Source: Flavobacteriaceae bacterium
GTDB taxonomy: Bacteria > Bacteroidota > Bacteroidia > Flavobacteriales > Flavobacteriaceae
Direction: 5' to 3'
Length of the DNA stretch: 48,788 bases
Assembly: GCA_021647985.1 (NCBI GenBank)
Contig: JAKITQ010000022.1
Span: 1-48,788, forward strand
Positions 16,945 to 26,225 of this stretch are shown piece by piece; position 1 is the first letter of the stretch, and every line of letters starts with the position of its first letter. The notes under the pieces were generated by a model, which worked only from the letters and a program-made list of their open reading frames with translations, was not told the origin of the DNA and searched no databases. The translations under genes were made by a program, and so were the position numbers.

Positions 16945-16962
16945 TAAAAAATGCATTTTTTA
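16945..16962. repeat. 18-bp perfect AT-rich palindrome
   Basis: TAAAAAATGCATTTTTTA is a perfect palindrome in the spacer upstream of the small outer-membrane gene and left of the sigma-54-like site. It may be an operator or simply AT-rich structure. Confidence 0.35.
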
Positions 16963-17077
16963 TAACCATACTATATGTCTGTAATTCAGTGTGTTATTGT
17001 TTTGGAGTAAAAATATCTAATTAATCAACTACCGTGTAACGTTCAAATTAACATTTTTTTAGGGTTTTCAATAAAAA

Positions 17078-17094
17078 TTGGCACAGATATTGAT
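17078..17094 (+). promoter_or_regulatory. Candidate sigma-54 (RpoN) promoter
   Basis: TTGGCACAGATATTGAT has the GG/-12 spacing of a sigma-54 promoter. Against YTGGCACGRNNNTTGCW it differs at the G after GGCAC and at the C of the -12 GC. It reads toward the plus-strand terminator at 17423-17451. There is no plus-strand gene of normal size in between. Confidence 0.4.
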
Positions 17095-17099
17095 TTATA

Positions 17100-17451
17100 A
17101 CATATTGTAAATGATTAAGACCATGAGTCTTTTTAAAAATTATTTACAGATATAAATTTAACATTAGATTGTGAAAATTTAGAAAAAGATGGTTTTATTT
17201 TGCACCATATTAACATAGCAAAATACTAGTGTATTATTATGTTAAATAGTATGAAAAAATTTAGTTTACGCATAGAGAATATTTAATTTTTTAAAATCTC
17301 AAGGTAAACGGACAACAAAAAAAGATAGTATACGTTTTAGAGAAACAAAATTAAAAACGTATCCAAAAATATAAAGAAAAGGTTTGGTTAGTTGATTTTG
17401 GTTGATTTATTTCAACCAGTCGTCGCCCCGAGAGGTCGGGGCGATTTTTTT
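17100..17451 (+). ncRNA. Putative orphan transcript ending in tandem hairpins
   Basis: The interval 16870-17497 lacks a normal gene. It does contain a sigma-54-like promoter at the left and, at the right, two adjacent stem-loops on the plus strand: TGGTTGA/TCAACCA (17399-17418) and the terminator at 17423-17451. The terminator's uridine run shows that an RNA arrives from the left. Between them are only very short frames, for example MSLFKNYLQI and MLNSMKKFSLRIENI, plus an ATG-less frame ending in KDSIRFRETKLKTYPKI. The unit could be a small RNA, a small-peptide mRNA or a decayed gene. Confidence 0.4.
17423..17451 (+). terminator. Strong rho-independent terminator
   Basis: TCGCCCCGA (17423-17431) pairs with TCGGGGCGA (17436-17444) around a GAGG loop, and seven T follow (17445-17451). 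The orientation is plus strand only. It cannot serve the convergent minus-strand rlmN gene and so implies a plus-strand transcript. Confidence 0.85.
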
Positions 17452-17497
17452 ATGACTTTATGTAGGCTTTGCTGAAAAAGTAAGCAGTGCGTCAGAT

Positions 17498-18538
17498 TTA
17501 TGAGGATTTATTTGCCAATTGACCGCAAGCTGCATCAATATCTTTACCTCGACTTCGTCTCACATTAACGGTAATATTATTTCTTTCTAATTCGCGAACA
17601 TAATAATCGATAGCTTTTTTATCGGCTTGTTTAAAGCCATCTTCTTCAATTGCATTATATTCTATTATATTTACCTTTGAAGGCACTTTTTTACAATAAT
17701 TAACCAAGGCATCAATATCTTTTTTCTTATCATTTATCCCTTTCCAAACCACATATTCAAAAGTGATCTGATTCTTAGTTTTACGATACCAATATTGTAA
17801 TGAATCTAATAAATCTGCTAAATTAGATTTTTCGTTTATGGGCATCATTTTACTTCGAACATCATCAATTGCAGAATGCAAAGAAACTGCTAGATTAAAC
17901 TTTACACCATCATCAGCCAACTTTTTTATCATTTTTGGCAATCCAACTGTTGATAATGTAATTCGTTTTGGCGACATCCCTAAACCGTCTTCTGAAATAA
18001 TCATGTCAATAGCCGCTAAAACATTTTTATAATTGAGTAGTGGCTCGCCCATACCCATAAAAACTATATTGCTTAATTTGTGATTTTGATATAACCTGCT
18101 TTGTCTATCGGTAGCAATAACTTGATCATAAATTTCATCAGGATTTAAGTTTCGCATTTTTTTTAATCGTGCCGTAGCACAAAAAGTGCAATTTAAACTG
18201 CAACCCACCTGACTAGAAACACAAGCCGTAGTTCGAGTTTCTGTTGGAATCAAAACAGATTCAACAATCAAACCATCGTGCAGTTTAACGGCATTTTTAA
18301 TCGTGCCATCAACAGATTGCTGCATACTATCAACCTCAATATGATTGATTACAAAATTATCGCTAAGCATCATTCGTGTTGCTTTAGAGATATTTGTCAT
18401 ATCTTCAAAAGTATGGGCTCCTTTACGCCACAACCATTCATAGACTTGATTGCCACGAAAAGCTTTGTCTTTTTGACTAATAAAAAAGTTCCTTAATTCC
18501 TCTTTATTTAAGGCTCTTATATCTTTTTTAGATTCCAT
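17498..18538 (-). CDS. rlmN: Dual-specificity RNA methyltransferase RlmN
   Basis: This is a radical-SAM enzyme that methylates C2 of A2503 in 23S rRNA and of A37 in some tRNAs. The Fe-S ligands are Cys113, Cys117 and Cys120 (GCSLNCTFCA). The two extra cysteines of the ping-pong mechanism are also visible as Cys106 (TTACVSS) and Cys338 (AACGQLAN). GMGEPLLNYKNV is the SAM-binding GGE-like motif. Length (346 aa) and start are normal. The gene runs toward the orphan terminator region. Confidence 0.96.
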   Translation of the reverse strand: MESKKDIRALNKEELRNFFISQKDKAFRGNQVYEWLWRKGAHTFEDMTNISKATRMMLSDNFVINHIEVDSMQQSVDGTIKNAVKLHDGLIVESVLIPTETRTTACVSSQVGCSLNCTFCATARLKKMRNLNPDEIYDQVIATDRQSRLYQNHKLSNIVFMGMGEPLLNYKNVLAAIDMIISEDGLGMSPKRITLSTVGLPKMIKKLADDGVKFNLAVSLHSAIDDVRSKMMPINEKSNLADLLDSLQYWYRKTKNQITFEYVVWKGINDKKKDIDALVNYCKKVPSKVNIIEYNAIEEDGFKQADKKAIDYYVRELERNNITVNVRRSRGKDIDAACGQLANKSS

Positions 18539-18578
18539 TTTAATAATTAACTTTTTATAAAATAGGAGTTGTTTTAAT

Positions 18579-18605
18579 AAAAAAAGCGCCCTGTAAAAGG
18601 ACGCT
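18579..18605 (-). terminator. Rho-independent terminator of queA
   Basis: On the minus strand AGCGTCCT pairs with AGGGCGCT (18585-18592 with 18598-18605, one G-U pair), followed by a run of seven T (18579-18585). It starts 20 nt after the queA stop. Confidence 0.8.
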
Positions 18606-18624
18606 CTAAATTAGTTTAAATATG

Positions 18625-19674
18625 TTATAAAATCAACATAGCGTCTCCATACGAATAAAACTGGTATTTTTCTTTGATCGCTATCACATAAGCTTCTTTT
18701 AACAAGTCATGGCCAGCAAAAGCAGAGGTCATCATCATTAAAGTAGATTTAGGTGTATGAAAATTGGTAATCATACAGTTAGCAATACTAAAATCGTAAG
18801 GTGGAAAAATGAATTTATTTGTCCATCCGTCAAAAGGTTTTAAACGATGACTCGAGGATACTGAACTTTCCATAGACCTCATTACTGTAGTTCCAACCGC
18901 ACATATTCTTTTTTTGCCGACTATCGCCTTGTTAACTGCATCTACCGTATTATTAGGAATAAAAACCTCTTCTGAGTCCATGCGATGCTTTGAAAGATCT
19001 TCTACTTCTACTGGATTAAATGTACCCAATCCAACATGTAGTGTAAGTTCTTTTAAGTCAATTCCTTTAATTTCTAATCTTTTTAATAAGTGTTTAGAAA
19101 AATGCAAACCAGCAGTTGGAGCCGCTACAGCACCTTCATGCTTGGCGTAAATAGTTTGGTATCTTTCTTGGTCAGAAGATTCTACCTCTCTTTTGATATA
19201 TTTTGGAAGAGGAGTCTCTCCCATTTCAGTCAATTTTTTTCTAAATTCTTCGTAACTTCCATCATAAAGGAAACGTAAAGTTCTACCTCTAGAAGTCGTA
19301 TTGTCAATTACCTCAGCAACCAAGCCGCTGTCTTCTCCAAAAAACAACTTATTACCAATTCTAATTTTTCTTGCAGGATCAACCAATACGTCCCATAATC
19401 TACTTTCAGCATTTAATTCTCTAAGTAAAAAAACTTCAATTCTAGCTCCGGTTTTTTCTTTATTGCCAAATAACCTTGCCGGAAATACTTTTGTATTATT
19501 AAATACCATGATATCTCCTTCATCAAAATAGGAGTCTAAATCTTTAAAACGTTTGTGAACAATGGTTTCTTCTTTGCGATTTATAACCATTAAACGCGAC
19601 TCATCACGATGTTCTGATGGGTATTCTGCTAATAATTCTGGTGGTAAATCATATTGAAAATGAGATAATTTCAT
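18625..19674 (-). CDS. queA: tRNA preQ1(34) S-adenosylmethionine ribosyltransferase-isomerase
   Basis: QueA adds the epoxycyclopentanediol ring of queuosine to preQ1 in tRNA by transferring the ribosyl part of SAM. Family motifs are [14 protein letters not shown] at the N-terminus, [25 protein letters not shown] and the C-terminal [18 protein letters not shown]. Length (349 aa) is normal. A good Bacteroidota promoter is placed upstream and a terminator downstream, so the gene is a single transcription unit. Confidence 0.96.
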   Translation of the reverse strand: MKLSHFQYDLPPELLAEYPSEHRDESRLMVINRKEETIVHKRFKDLDSYFDEGDIMVFNNTKVFPARLFGNKEKTGARIEVFLLRELNAESRLWDVLVDPARKIRIGNKLFFGEDSGLVAEVIDNTTSRGRTLRFLYDGSYEEFRKKLTEMGETPLPKYIKREVESSDQERYQTIYAKHEGAVAAPTAGLHFSKHLLKRLEIKGIDLKELTLHVGLGTFNPVEVEDLSKHRMDSEEVFIPNNTVDAVNKAIVGKKRICAVGTTVMRSMESSVSSSHRLKPFDGWTNKFIFPPYDFSIANCMITNFHTPKSTLMMMTSAFAGHDLLKEAYVIAIKEKYQFYSYGDAMLIL

Positions 19675-19719
19675 GTATTATATTTTAAATTGGTGAAAAT
19701 CATTTTTGTTAAATGCCTG

Positions 19720-19751
19720 CAAATATACAATCTCAAAATACCCATTGTCAA
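19720..19751 (-). promoter_or_regulatory. Promoter of queA
   Basis: On the minus strand TTG (19751-19749) and TATATTTG (19727-19720) are separated by 21 nt. This matches the Bacteroidota TTG-N17-23-TAnnTTTG consensus, and the -7 box ends about 45 nt before the start codon. Confidence 0.65.
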
Positions 19752-19832
19752 GTGTTTTATAAAATAAATTCCTTTTTTTTCTTAAAAGCCTTAAATATTA
19801 ATTGAATCAGTATCTTTATGCAAATTTTTGAA

Positions 19833-20561
19833 ATGTCAAAAAGAGTTATTCCATATAAAGAATCAAAACTGGGTAAAAAAGAGCAGGTTACTCAAATGTT
19901 TGATACTGTTTCTTCAAATTATGACTTTTTAAATAGGGTTTTAACTTTCGGAATTGATGTTTCTTGGCGAAAAAAAGTGGTTAATTTTGTATGCGCCCAA
20001 AAAGCTAAAAATGTTTTAGATATAGCAACCGGAACAGGTGATTTAGCAATTATGCTTGCTCAAGCCAATATTGATAAAGTAACTGGACTGGATATTTCGG
20101 CTGGTATGCTCAATGTTGGTAAGAAAAAAATCGTCACCTTAAATTTGGAAGATAAAATTGATATGATATTAGGTGATTCAGAAAACTTACCTTTTTCTGA
20201 TCATTCATTTGATGCTATTACTGTGGGTTTTGGGGTTAGAAATTTTGAAAATTTAGAGCAAGGACTAAATGAAATTTATAGGGTTTTAAAACCTAAAGGT
20301 GTTTTTGTTGTATTAGAAACCTCGCAACCAACTAAATTTCCAATAAAACAAGGCTTTGCCTTTTACTCAAAATCCATCATTCCTACTGTTGGAAAAATGC
20401 TTTCTAAAGATAAAAATGCATATCAATATTTACCAGAATCCGCCGCTGCTTTTCCTTATGGTGAAAAGTTCAACAATATATTACTAAAAATAGGGTTTAA
20501 TAGTTCAAAAATATATCCTCAAACATTTGGAGCAGCAACTATTTATCGTGCCATAAAGTAA
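19833..20561 (+). CDS. ubiE: Menaquinone/ubiquinone C-methyltransferase
   Basis: UbiE/MenG methylates demethylmenaquinone, giving the quinone used by the succinate dehydrogenase in this window. SAM-binding motif I is VLDIATGTGDLAI; DSENLPFSDHSFDAITVGFGVRNF and FVVLETSQP follow, all classical for the family. I chose the ATG at 19833 (MSKRVIPYKESKLGKK) over the in-frame ATG at 19818, because the upstream TATCTTTA around 19811 looks like a -7 box. Length becomes 242 aa, normal. PorT follows after 10 bp, the usual order in this family. Confidence 0.94.
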   Translation: MSKRVIPYKESKLGKKEQVTQMFDTVSSNYDFLNRVLTFGIDVSWRKKVVNFVCAQKAKNVLDIATGTGDLAIMLAQANIDKVTGLDISAGMLNVGKKKIVTLNLEDKIDMILGDSENLPFSDHSFDAITVGFGVRNFENLEQGLNEIYRVLKPKGVFVVLETSQPTKFPIKQGFAFYSKSIIPTVGKMLSKDKNAYQYLPESAAAFPYGEKFNNILLKIGFNSSKIYPQTFGAATIYRAIK

Positions 20562-20571
20562 ATCAAGACTT

Positions 20572-21369
20572 GTGAAAAAATTTATTTTAATAAATATTAC
20601 TATTTTTATATTAGGCATTCCAGTTGCTATTGCACAAAAGGAACGTATAGAATATTTACCAAATTTTGATAAACGCCAATTGCATTTTGGTTATTATTTA
20701 GGGGTGAATAACAATAATTATAAGATTAGTTATGTTGATCAAACAGGTGAAAATTCACCATTAATTCCTCAAGCACCAACGGATATGTTTGTTTCTGTAA
20801 AGCAATCCTTAGGGTTTAATCTGGGCTTAGTAATTGATTATCGCTTGCATAAAAATATTAATCTTCGATTCGAACCAGGCTTGATGAGTACTGGTACCAA
20901 AGAATTAACTTTTATTGATTCTAATATTGATGCGATGGCCAATGGTCAACCAATTCATCCAGGAACAAGAGATAATGTTAGAGAAGTTTCAGGAACTTAT
21001 ATGCATTTACCCTTGCTATTAAAATTTAGCACAAACCGATTAAATAACATACGACCTTATATTATTGGTGGTGTATCCTATGATTATAATTTTTCAAGCA
21101 ATGAAAAAAATGGAGATGATAATTTTGCTGGCGAATTTAGAATGAAATCCAGTAATTTTATGTACGAAGTTGGTATAGGCATGGAGTTTTATTTATATTT
21201 CTTTAAATTTTCACCCTCTATTCGAGGTGTTTTTGCGATAAACAATGAGTTGGTACGTGATGCTGTGTATTCGTATGACCCTCAAGGAGTGCCTTATTCA
21301 AGTCCTTGGACTGGCCCGATTGATTATTTTGGAACTCGAGGTGTTTTTTTGAATTTGACATTTGAATAA
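20572..21369 (+). CDS. porT: Type IX secretion protein PorT (SprT)
   Basis: PorT is an outer-membrane beta-barrel required for the Bacteroidota type IX secretion system. A GTG start is followed by a signal peptide (MKKFILINITIFILGIPVAIA, cleaved before QKE). The barrel begins at RQLHFGYYLGVNNNNYKI. VSGTYMHLPLLLKFSTNR and YEVGIGMEFYLYFFKFSPSI are typical family segments, and the end is GVFLNLTFE. Position directly after ubiE is the standard flavobacterial arrangement and strengthens the call. Other PorT-fold barrels exist, so the name depends partly on context. Confidence 0.88.
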   Translation: MKKFILINITIFILGIPVAIAQKERIEYLPNFDKRQLHFGYYLGVNNNNYKISYVDQTGENSPLIPQAPTDMFVSVKQSLGFNLGLVIDYRLHKNINLRFEPGLMSTGTKELTFIDSNIDAMANGQPIHPGTRDNVREVSGTYMHLPLLLKFSTNRLNNIRPYIIGGVSYDYNFSSNEKNGDDNFAGEFRMKSSNFMYEVGIGMEFYLYFFKFSPSIRGVFAINNELVRDAVYSYDPQGVPYSSPWTGPIDYFGTRGVFLNLTFE

Positions 21370-21474
21370 TTTTTTTAGATAACAATTGTGTCCCATTAGT
21401 ATAGGTAGGCACTTTTAAGCGCCATACTTTGCTTGAAATATAACCCGAGTTTAAACTACATGTAACCTTTTAAT

Positions 21475-22587
21475 TTAAGAGTTTTTAATAATCAATATTG
21501 CCGTGGTCTCACTAGCTCCTTTACCACCAAGTTTTTGCTCTAATTCGTAATAATCATCAAAAATTTTCTCCCTATTTTTATAGTCTAAAATTTTAAACAA
21601 CTCATCTTCTAACCGTTTTTCATTAAAATCATCTTGAATCAACTCCGTTACCGCTTCTTTGTCTAAGATCAAATTGACCAAAGAGATATATTTGATATTT
21701 TTAACCAAGCGTTTTCCTATTTGATAAGACAAGGCGTTGCCTTTATAGCATACCACTTCGGGTACTTTAAATAGAGCCGTTTCTAAGGTTGCTGTACCCG
21801 AAGTGACCAAGGCGGCATTGGCCAATGATAGTAATTCATATGTTTTGTTTTCAACGATGGCTACATTAGTCTTTGAAATAATTTGTTTGTAAAAAAATAA
21901 ATCTTGACTCGGTGCACCTGCAATTACAAATTGATGATCGGTAAATTTATATACCATTTTTAGCATAACTGCCAGCATTTTAGAAATTTCTTGTTTTCTA
22001 CTGCCAGGTAAAAGTGCAATAATTGGTTTGTCGTTTAGGTTATTTTCTTTACGGAATTGTTCTGAGTCGACCTGTTCTCTATCCGCAATAGCGTCTAATA
22101 AAGGATGGCCTACAAAGTGAACATGGTAATCGTGCTTTTTTTCATAAAAATCCTTTTCAAAAGGTAAGATCACATACATTTGATCTACATCTCTTTTAAT
22201 CTTTTTTATTCGGTTTTCTTTCCATGCCCAAATTTGTGGTGAAATATAATAATGCGTCGCTATATTTTTTTGTTTGGCAAACGCTGCTATTCGCATATTA
22301 AATCCGGGATAATCTACCAAAATAATTACTTCGGGATTGTAGTTTAAAATGTCTTTTTTACAAAATTTAATATTTCCTAAAATAGTACGTAAATTCATTA
22401 TTACTTCGGCAAAACCCATAAATGCCAATTCTTTATAATGTTTTACCAAAGTACCTCCAACAGATTGCATTAAATCTCCTCCCCAAAATCTAAATTCAGC
22501 ACGATTATCTTGTTCTAAAAGTGCTTTCATTAAATTGGACGCATGCAAATCTCCTGAAGCTTCTCCTGCTATAATATAATACTTCAT
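21475..22587 (-). CDS. lpxB: Lipid-A-disaccharide synthase
   Basis: LpxB joins UDP-diacylglucosamine and lipid X to form the lipid A disaccharide at the inner membrane. It is a GT-B glycosyltransferase. Visible motifs are IIAGEASGDLHASNLM, FMGFAEVI, VDYPGFNMRIA, YYISPQIWAWKENRIKKIK, GHPLLDAI and LLPGSRKQEI. Length (370 aa) is typical. The gene follows the 93-residue membrane protein directly, in a surE-orf-lpxB operon. Confidence 0.96.
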   Translation of the reverse strand: MKYYIIAGEASGDLHASNLMKALLEQDNRAEFRFWGGDLMQSVGGTLVKHYKELAFMGFAEVIMNLRTILGNIKFCKKDILNYNPEVIILVDYPGFNMRIAAFAKQKNIATHYYISPQIWAWKENRIKKIKRDVDQMYVILPFEKDFYEKKHDYHVHFVGHPLLDAIADREQVDSEQFRKENNLNDKPIIALLPGSRKQEISKMLAVMLKMVYKFTDHQFVIAGAPSQDLFFYKQIISKTNVAIVENKTYELLSLANAALVTSGTATLETALFKVPEVVCYKGNALSYQIGKRLVKNIKYISLVNLILDKEAVTELIQDDFNEKRLEDELFKILDYKNREKIFDDYYELEQKLGGKGASETTAILIIKNS

Positions 22588-22869
22588 CTATATAAACTGA
22601 CTTATTAAAATTAAAAAAGCAATAAAAAAGGTTGCCAGTAACACACCTTTTGCTCTTAAATCTTGTTTCTTTTTTAAATAAATAAAAAAGACCAATAAAT
22701 TTGGTATTGCAGCAATACCCAAAATTTTTCCATATAAGTCTCCCTCATTAATTAATTTTAATGTTTCTTCAAAACTATAATTAGAAGCGTATTCTAAATA
22801 CAAGTAAAAACCACCTGTCGTGGCAAATATTGCTACTATAAACCCGATTAAAATTTCCTTTTTTATCAT
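22588..22869 (-). CDS. Small three-helix membrane protein (93 aa)
   Basis: I chose the ATG at 22869-22867 (MIKKEILIGF) rather than the one nine bases upstream because it gives a classical ATGA overlap with the surE stop. Three hydrophobic helices are visible: IGFIVAIFATTGGFYLYL, ILGIAAIPNLLVFFIYL and VLLATFFIAFLILISQF. They are separated by a short Glu/Asn-rich loop and a KKKQDLRAKG segment. No family is recognised. Translational coupling with surE and lpxB suggests an inner-membrane role in envelope biogenesis, as inference only. Confidence 0.82.
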   Translation of the reverse strand: MIKKEILIGFIVAIFATTGGFYLYLEYASNYSFEETLKLINEGDLYGKILGIAAIPNLLVFFIYLKKKQDLRAKGVLLATFFIAFLILISQFI

Positions 22870-23636
22870 AGATCCCATGAATTTAATTTTTGAATATAAT
22901 GATGTGCAGTTAAGTCAAATTGTACTGGTACTACCGAAATATAATCGTTTTCTAATGCCCAAACATCAGTATCCTCCCCGTGATCCATATTGACAAATTT
23001 ACCAGTGAGCCAATAATATTCTTTTCCTTGCGGATTGGTTCTTTTATCAAATTCTTCAACCCAATTGGCCCTTGCTTGCCTACAAATTTTAATACCTTTA
23101 AACTCTTTTTTGTTTAATTTTGGAAAATTTACATTTAAAACTACTCCATCTGGTAGTCCATTTTGTAAAACTTGCATGGTGATTTTCTTTATATTACTTT
23201 TTAATACTTCAAAATTTGCATGCCATGAAAAATCTAGTAAGGAAAAGCCTATGGCTGGTATACCTTCAATTCCTGCTTCAATTGCAGCACTCATGGTGCC
23301 AGAATAAATCACATTGATAGACGAATTTGAACCATGGTTGATACCGGATACGCATAGATCTGGTTTTTTATTTAATATTTCACTAACCGCCATTTTAACG
23401 CAATCTGCCGGAGTTCCAGAACATCTGTATTCCAATTGAACTCCCTCATCATTTGTTACTGCATCACAATAAATTGTCGAATCTAAAGTTATTGCATGAC
23501 CCATACCGCTTTGCGGACTATCGGGCGCAACAACAACAACGTCGCCAATTTCGTTCATAACGGATATTAATGCTCTTATTCCAGGAGCCATTATTCCATC
23601 GTCGTTGGTTACTAAAATTAATGGTCGTTCTTGCAT
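22866..23636 (-). CDS. surE: 5'/3'-nucleotidase SurE
   Basis: SurE is a metal-dependent phosphatase that acts on nucleoside monophosphates and polyphosphate. The signature LVTNDDGIMAPGI lies near the N-terminus with the metal-binding Asp pair. VAPDSPQSGMGHAIT and GINHGSNSSINVIYSGTMSA are further family motifs. Length (256 aa) is normal. It is the first gene of the surE-orf-lpxB operon, with a promoter candidate just upstream. Confidence 0.96.
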   Translation of the reverse strand: MQERPLILVTNDDGIMAPGIRALISVMNEIGDVVVVAPDSPQSGMGHAITLDSTIYCDAVTNDEGVQLEYRCSGTPADCVKMAVSEILNKKPDLCVSGINHGSNSSINVIYSGTMSAAIEAGIEGIPAIGFSLLDFSWHANFEVLKSNIKKITMQVLQNGLPDGVVLNVNFPKLNKKEFKGIKICRQARANWVEEFDKRTNPQGKEYYWLTGKFVNMDHGEDTDVWALENDYISVVPVQFDLTAHHYIQKLNSWDL

Positions 23637-23654
23637 TGCATTAAATTTTTAATA

Positions 23655-23681
23655 CAAAAATAAAGCTTTTTTATATCTCAA
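23655..23681 (-). promoter_or_regulatory. Promoter of the surE operon
   Basis: On the minus strand TTG (23681-23679) and TATTTTTG (23662-23655) are separated by 16 nt, one less than the usual range. The -7 box lies about 18 nt before the surE start. Confidence 0.45.
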
Positions 23682-23865
23682 TCTTAAATTATGTTTAACA
23701 ATTAATTATGAAAATATTAATATTTTAATGTATATAATTGCTAATTCTTCAATATTTTTGTAATTCTATATTATAGATCGTGTAAGAAAAATGAAAAATA
23801 ACGAACTAAAAACTCAAGTTTTTTGTTATATTGTCGCAGTTAAAATTACATGATAGAAGAAATTA

Positions 23866-26028
23866 ATGAAAAAAATACTCCTTTTTATGAAAAGAAAATA
23901 TAAAATAATTTTACCAATAATAATATTAGCAGGCCTGTTATTTAGTTTTCAAATAACAAACAAACCTGATCCGGAAAAAGATAAAATATTAATTGGTTTA
24001 ATTAGATATGCTTTAAAGCAAGGGCATTATGAACCCCAACAAATAAATGATGAATTTTCTGAAAATGTTTTTAACGATTTTATTGATGCCTTAGATCCCT
24101 ACAAACGTTTCTTTATACAAAGCGATATTGATGATTTTTCTATTTATAAAAACTCCATTGATGATCAGATTAAAAATGAAGATCTATCTTTCTACAATAT
24201 GGTATTTGAACGATTCAATGCAAGGGTTTTAGAGTCTAAAACTTATTATGGTGAAATCTTACAAAATCCGTTTGATTACGAAAAAGATGAAACCTTTAAT
24301 GTTGATTACGATAAAAAACATTTTGTAAAGACACATGCCGAGTTGATAAAAACCTGGCAATTTCAGTTAAAAATTAGTACCCTTTCTCGTTTGCATGAGA
24401 AAATGGAATTGCAAGCATCTTTTAAGGAAGAAGAAAATGAGGAGAACTCACTTGAAAACGATGAGCAGGATACTTTAGTAGAAAAAACATTTGCTGAGTT
24501 AGAAAAAGAATCTCGTGAATCGACCAAAAAAAGCCTAGATGATCTTTATGATTTGATGAGCGAATTAGATGACACAGATTGGTTTTCTGTTTTTATCAAT
24601 ACATTAACCATGCAATTTGATCCGCATACCAATTATTTTGCTCCAAAAGATAAAAAGAGATTTGATATTAGCATGGCAGGTAAATTAGAAGGTATTGGAG
24701 CTCGTTTACAAAAAAAAGGTGATTATACCAAGGTAGCCGAGTTGATATCTGGCGGCCCGGCATGGAGAGCGGGTGAATTAGAAGTTGGTGATTTAATTTT
24801 AAAAGTAGCCCAAGGAGATGAACCTCCTGTAGATATTGTTGGTATGCGTTTAGATGATGCTATTGAATTTATAAAAGGAAAAAAGGGAACTGAGGTTAAG
24901 CTTACCATTAAAAAAATTGATGGAACAACTGATATTATTTCTATAATACGAGATATCGTTGAGCTAGAAGAAACCTTTGCTAAATCAAGTACCGTAGAGG
25001 TAGATAACAGAACTTTTGGAATTATAAATTTACCTAAATTCTATATTGATTTTAACGAAAAGAATTTTCGTAATTCTGCTACAGACATGGAACAGGAGAT
25101 TGCCCGTTTGAAAGAAGAAAATATTGAAGGGCTTTTGATAGATTTGAGAAATAACGGTGGAGGTTCATTAAAAACCGCTATTGAAATTGCAGGTCTTTTT
25201 ATTAAAAACGGACCAGTAGTTCAGGTTAAATATCGAGGAGAAAAACCTAATGTAAGATCTGATAAAGATTCTAAAATTCAATGGGATGGCCCATTGGTTG
25301 TTTTAGTCAATGAATTATCTGCATCAGCATCTGAAATTTTTGCTGCTGCAATGCAAGATTATAATCGAGCTATAATTATTGGAAGTAAACAATCCTTTGG
25401 AAAGGGAACGGTACAAAATGTATTGCCTCTTAATAATTATTTCAAATACTCAAAAGATTTGGGCGCTTTAAAAATGACCATTCAAAAATTTTATAGAATA
25501 AATGGTGGTTCAACACAATTAAAAGGTGTAGTAAGTGATATTGCAATGCCTGATAGATATACTTATCTTGAAATTGGTGAACGCGATGAGAAAAACCCAA
25601 TGGTATGGGATAAAATTGAACCAGCAAAATATACTCCGGTTGATATTTACGACAACTTTCATAAAACTATCAACAAGAGTAAAAAACGTATTGCTGCAAA
25701 CCCACAATTTATATTGATCGATAAAAATGCAAAATGGTTAAAAGAAGGTAGAGATAATTATGATGTTAATTTAAATTATGAAGCCTACAAAAATGAAATA
25801 GATAAAAGAATTGAAGAAAGTAAAGCATATGATGCTATTTCTGATTACGAGAGTAATCTTGTTTTTAACTCCCCAAAATATGAATATCCATTAATGGAAA
25901 AAGATTCTGTTCTGGCACAAAAACGTGAAGTATGGCATAAAAATTTAAGTAAAGATATATACGTAGAAGAAGCATTAACAGTGCTTTCTGAATTAAAAAT
26001 CAGCAAAACTCTTTTGGTTAAAAACTAA
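23866..26028 (+). CDS. prc: Carboxy-terminal processing peptidase (Tsp/Prc, S41A)
   Basis: This is a periplasmic tail-specific protease. A membrane anchor or signal (about residues 13-29, IILPIIILAGLLFSFQI) is followed by an N-terminal helical domain. A PDZ domain (about 270-355, KLEGIGARLQKKGD...GGPAWRAGELEVGDLIL) and the S41 catalytic core come next. The catalytic pair is Ser487 in the SASASEIF segment and Lys513 in FGKGTVQ, with Asp498 between them. A C-terminal DUF3340-like tail completes the long Tsp type (720 aa). It is monocistronic, with its own terminator. Confidence 0.94.
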   Translation: MKKILLFMKRKYKIILPIIILAGLLFSFQITNKPDPEKDKILIGLIRYALKQGHYEPQQINDEFSENVFNDFIDALDPYKRFFIQSDIDDFSIYKNSIDDQIKNEDLSFYNMVFERFNARVLESKTYYGEILQNPFDYEKDETFNVDYDKKHFVKTHAELIKTWQFQLKISTLSRLHEKMELQASFKEEENEENSLENDEQDTLVEKTFAELEKESRESTKKSLDDLYDLMSELDDTDWFSVFINTLTMQFDPHTNYFAPKDKKRFDISMAGKLEGIGARLQKKGDYTKVAELISGGPAWRAGELEVGDLILKVAQGDEPPVDIVGMRLDDAIEFIKGKKGTEVKLTIKKIDGTTDIISIIRDIVELEETFAKSSTVEVDNRTFGIINLPKFYIDFNEKNFRNSATDMEQEIARLKEENIEGLLIDLRNNGGGSLKTAIEIAGLFIKNGPVVQVKYRGEKPNVRSDKDSKIQWDGPLVVLVNELSASASEIFAAAMQDYNRAIIIGSKQSFGKGTVQNVLPLNNYFKYSKDLGALKMTIQKFYRINGGSTQLKGVVSDIAMPDRYTYLEIGERDEKNPMVWDKIEPAKYTPVDIYDNFHKTINKSKKRIAANPQFILIDKNAKWLKEGRDNYDVNLNYEAYKNEIDKRIEESKAYDAISDYESNLVFNSPKYEYPLMEKDSVLAQKREVWHKNLSKDIYVEEALTVLSELKISKTLLVKN

Positions 26029-26048
26029 AATTGTTTTTCTAAATAAAA

Positions 26049-26084
26049 AACTCTTAATAAATTGAAATTTATTAAGGGTTTTTT
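26049..26084 (+). terminator. Terminator of the tail-specific protease gene
   Basis: A long AT-rich stem (about 26049-26063 with 26065-26080) is followed by a T run to 26084. It lies 21 nt after the stop codon. The rest of the 258-bp spacer holds only the tilS promoter. Confidence 0.65.
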
Positions 26085-26225
26085 ATTTCATTCAATAGTC
26101 TTTTATGTTTTTGTATTCGGCTGATTTATAGTTGGTTATGAAGTAATACTTAAATGCAGTAACTCATTGATATTCAAATTTTTAATTCATACTTCAACAT
26201 GCATAACTCAAAATTATGCGAAGTG

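Noticed and set aside
21370..21474. Terminator between porT and lpxB
   Set aside because: No stem of useful length with a T run was found in this convergent spacer.
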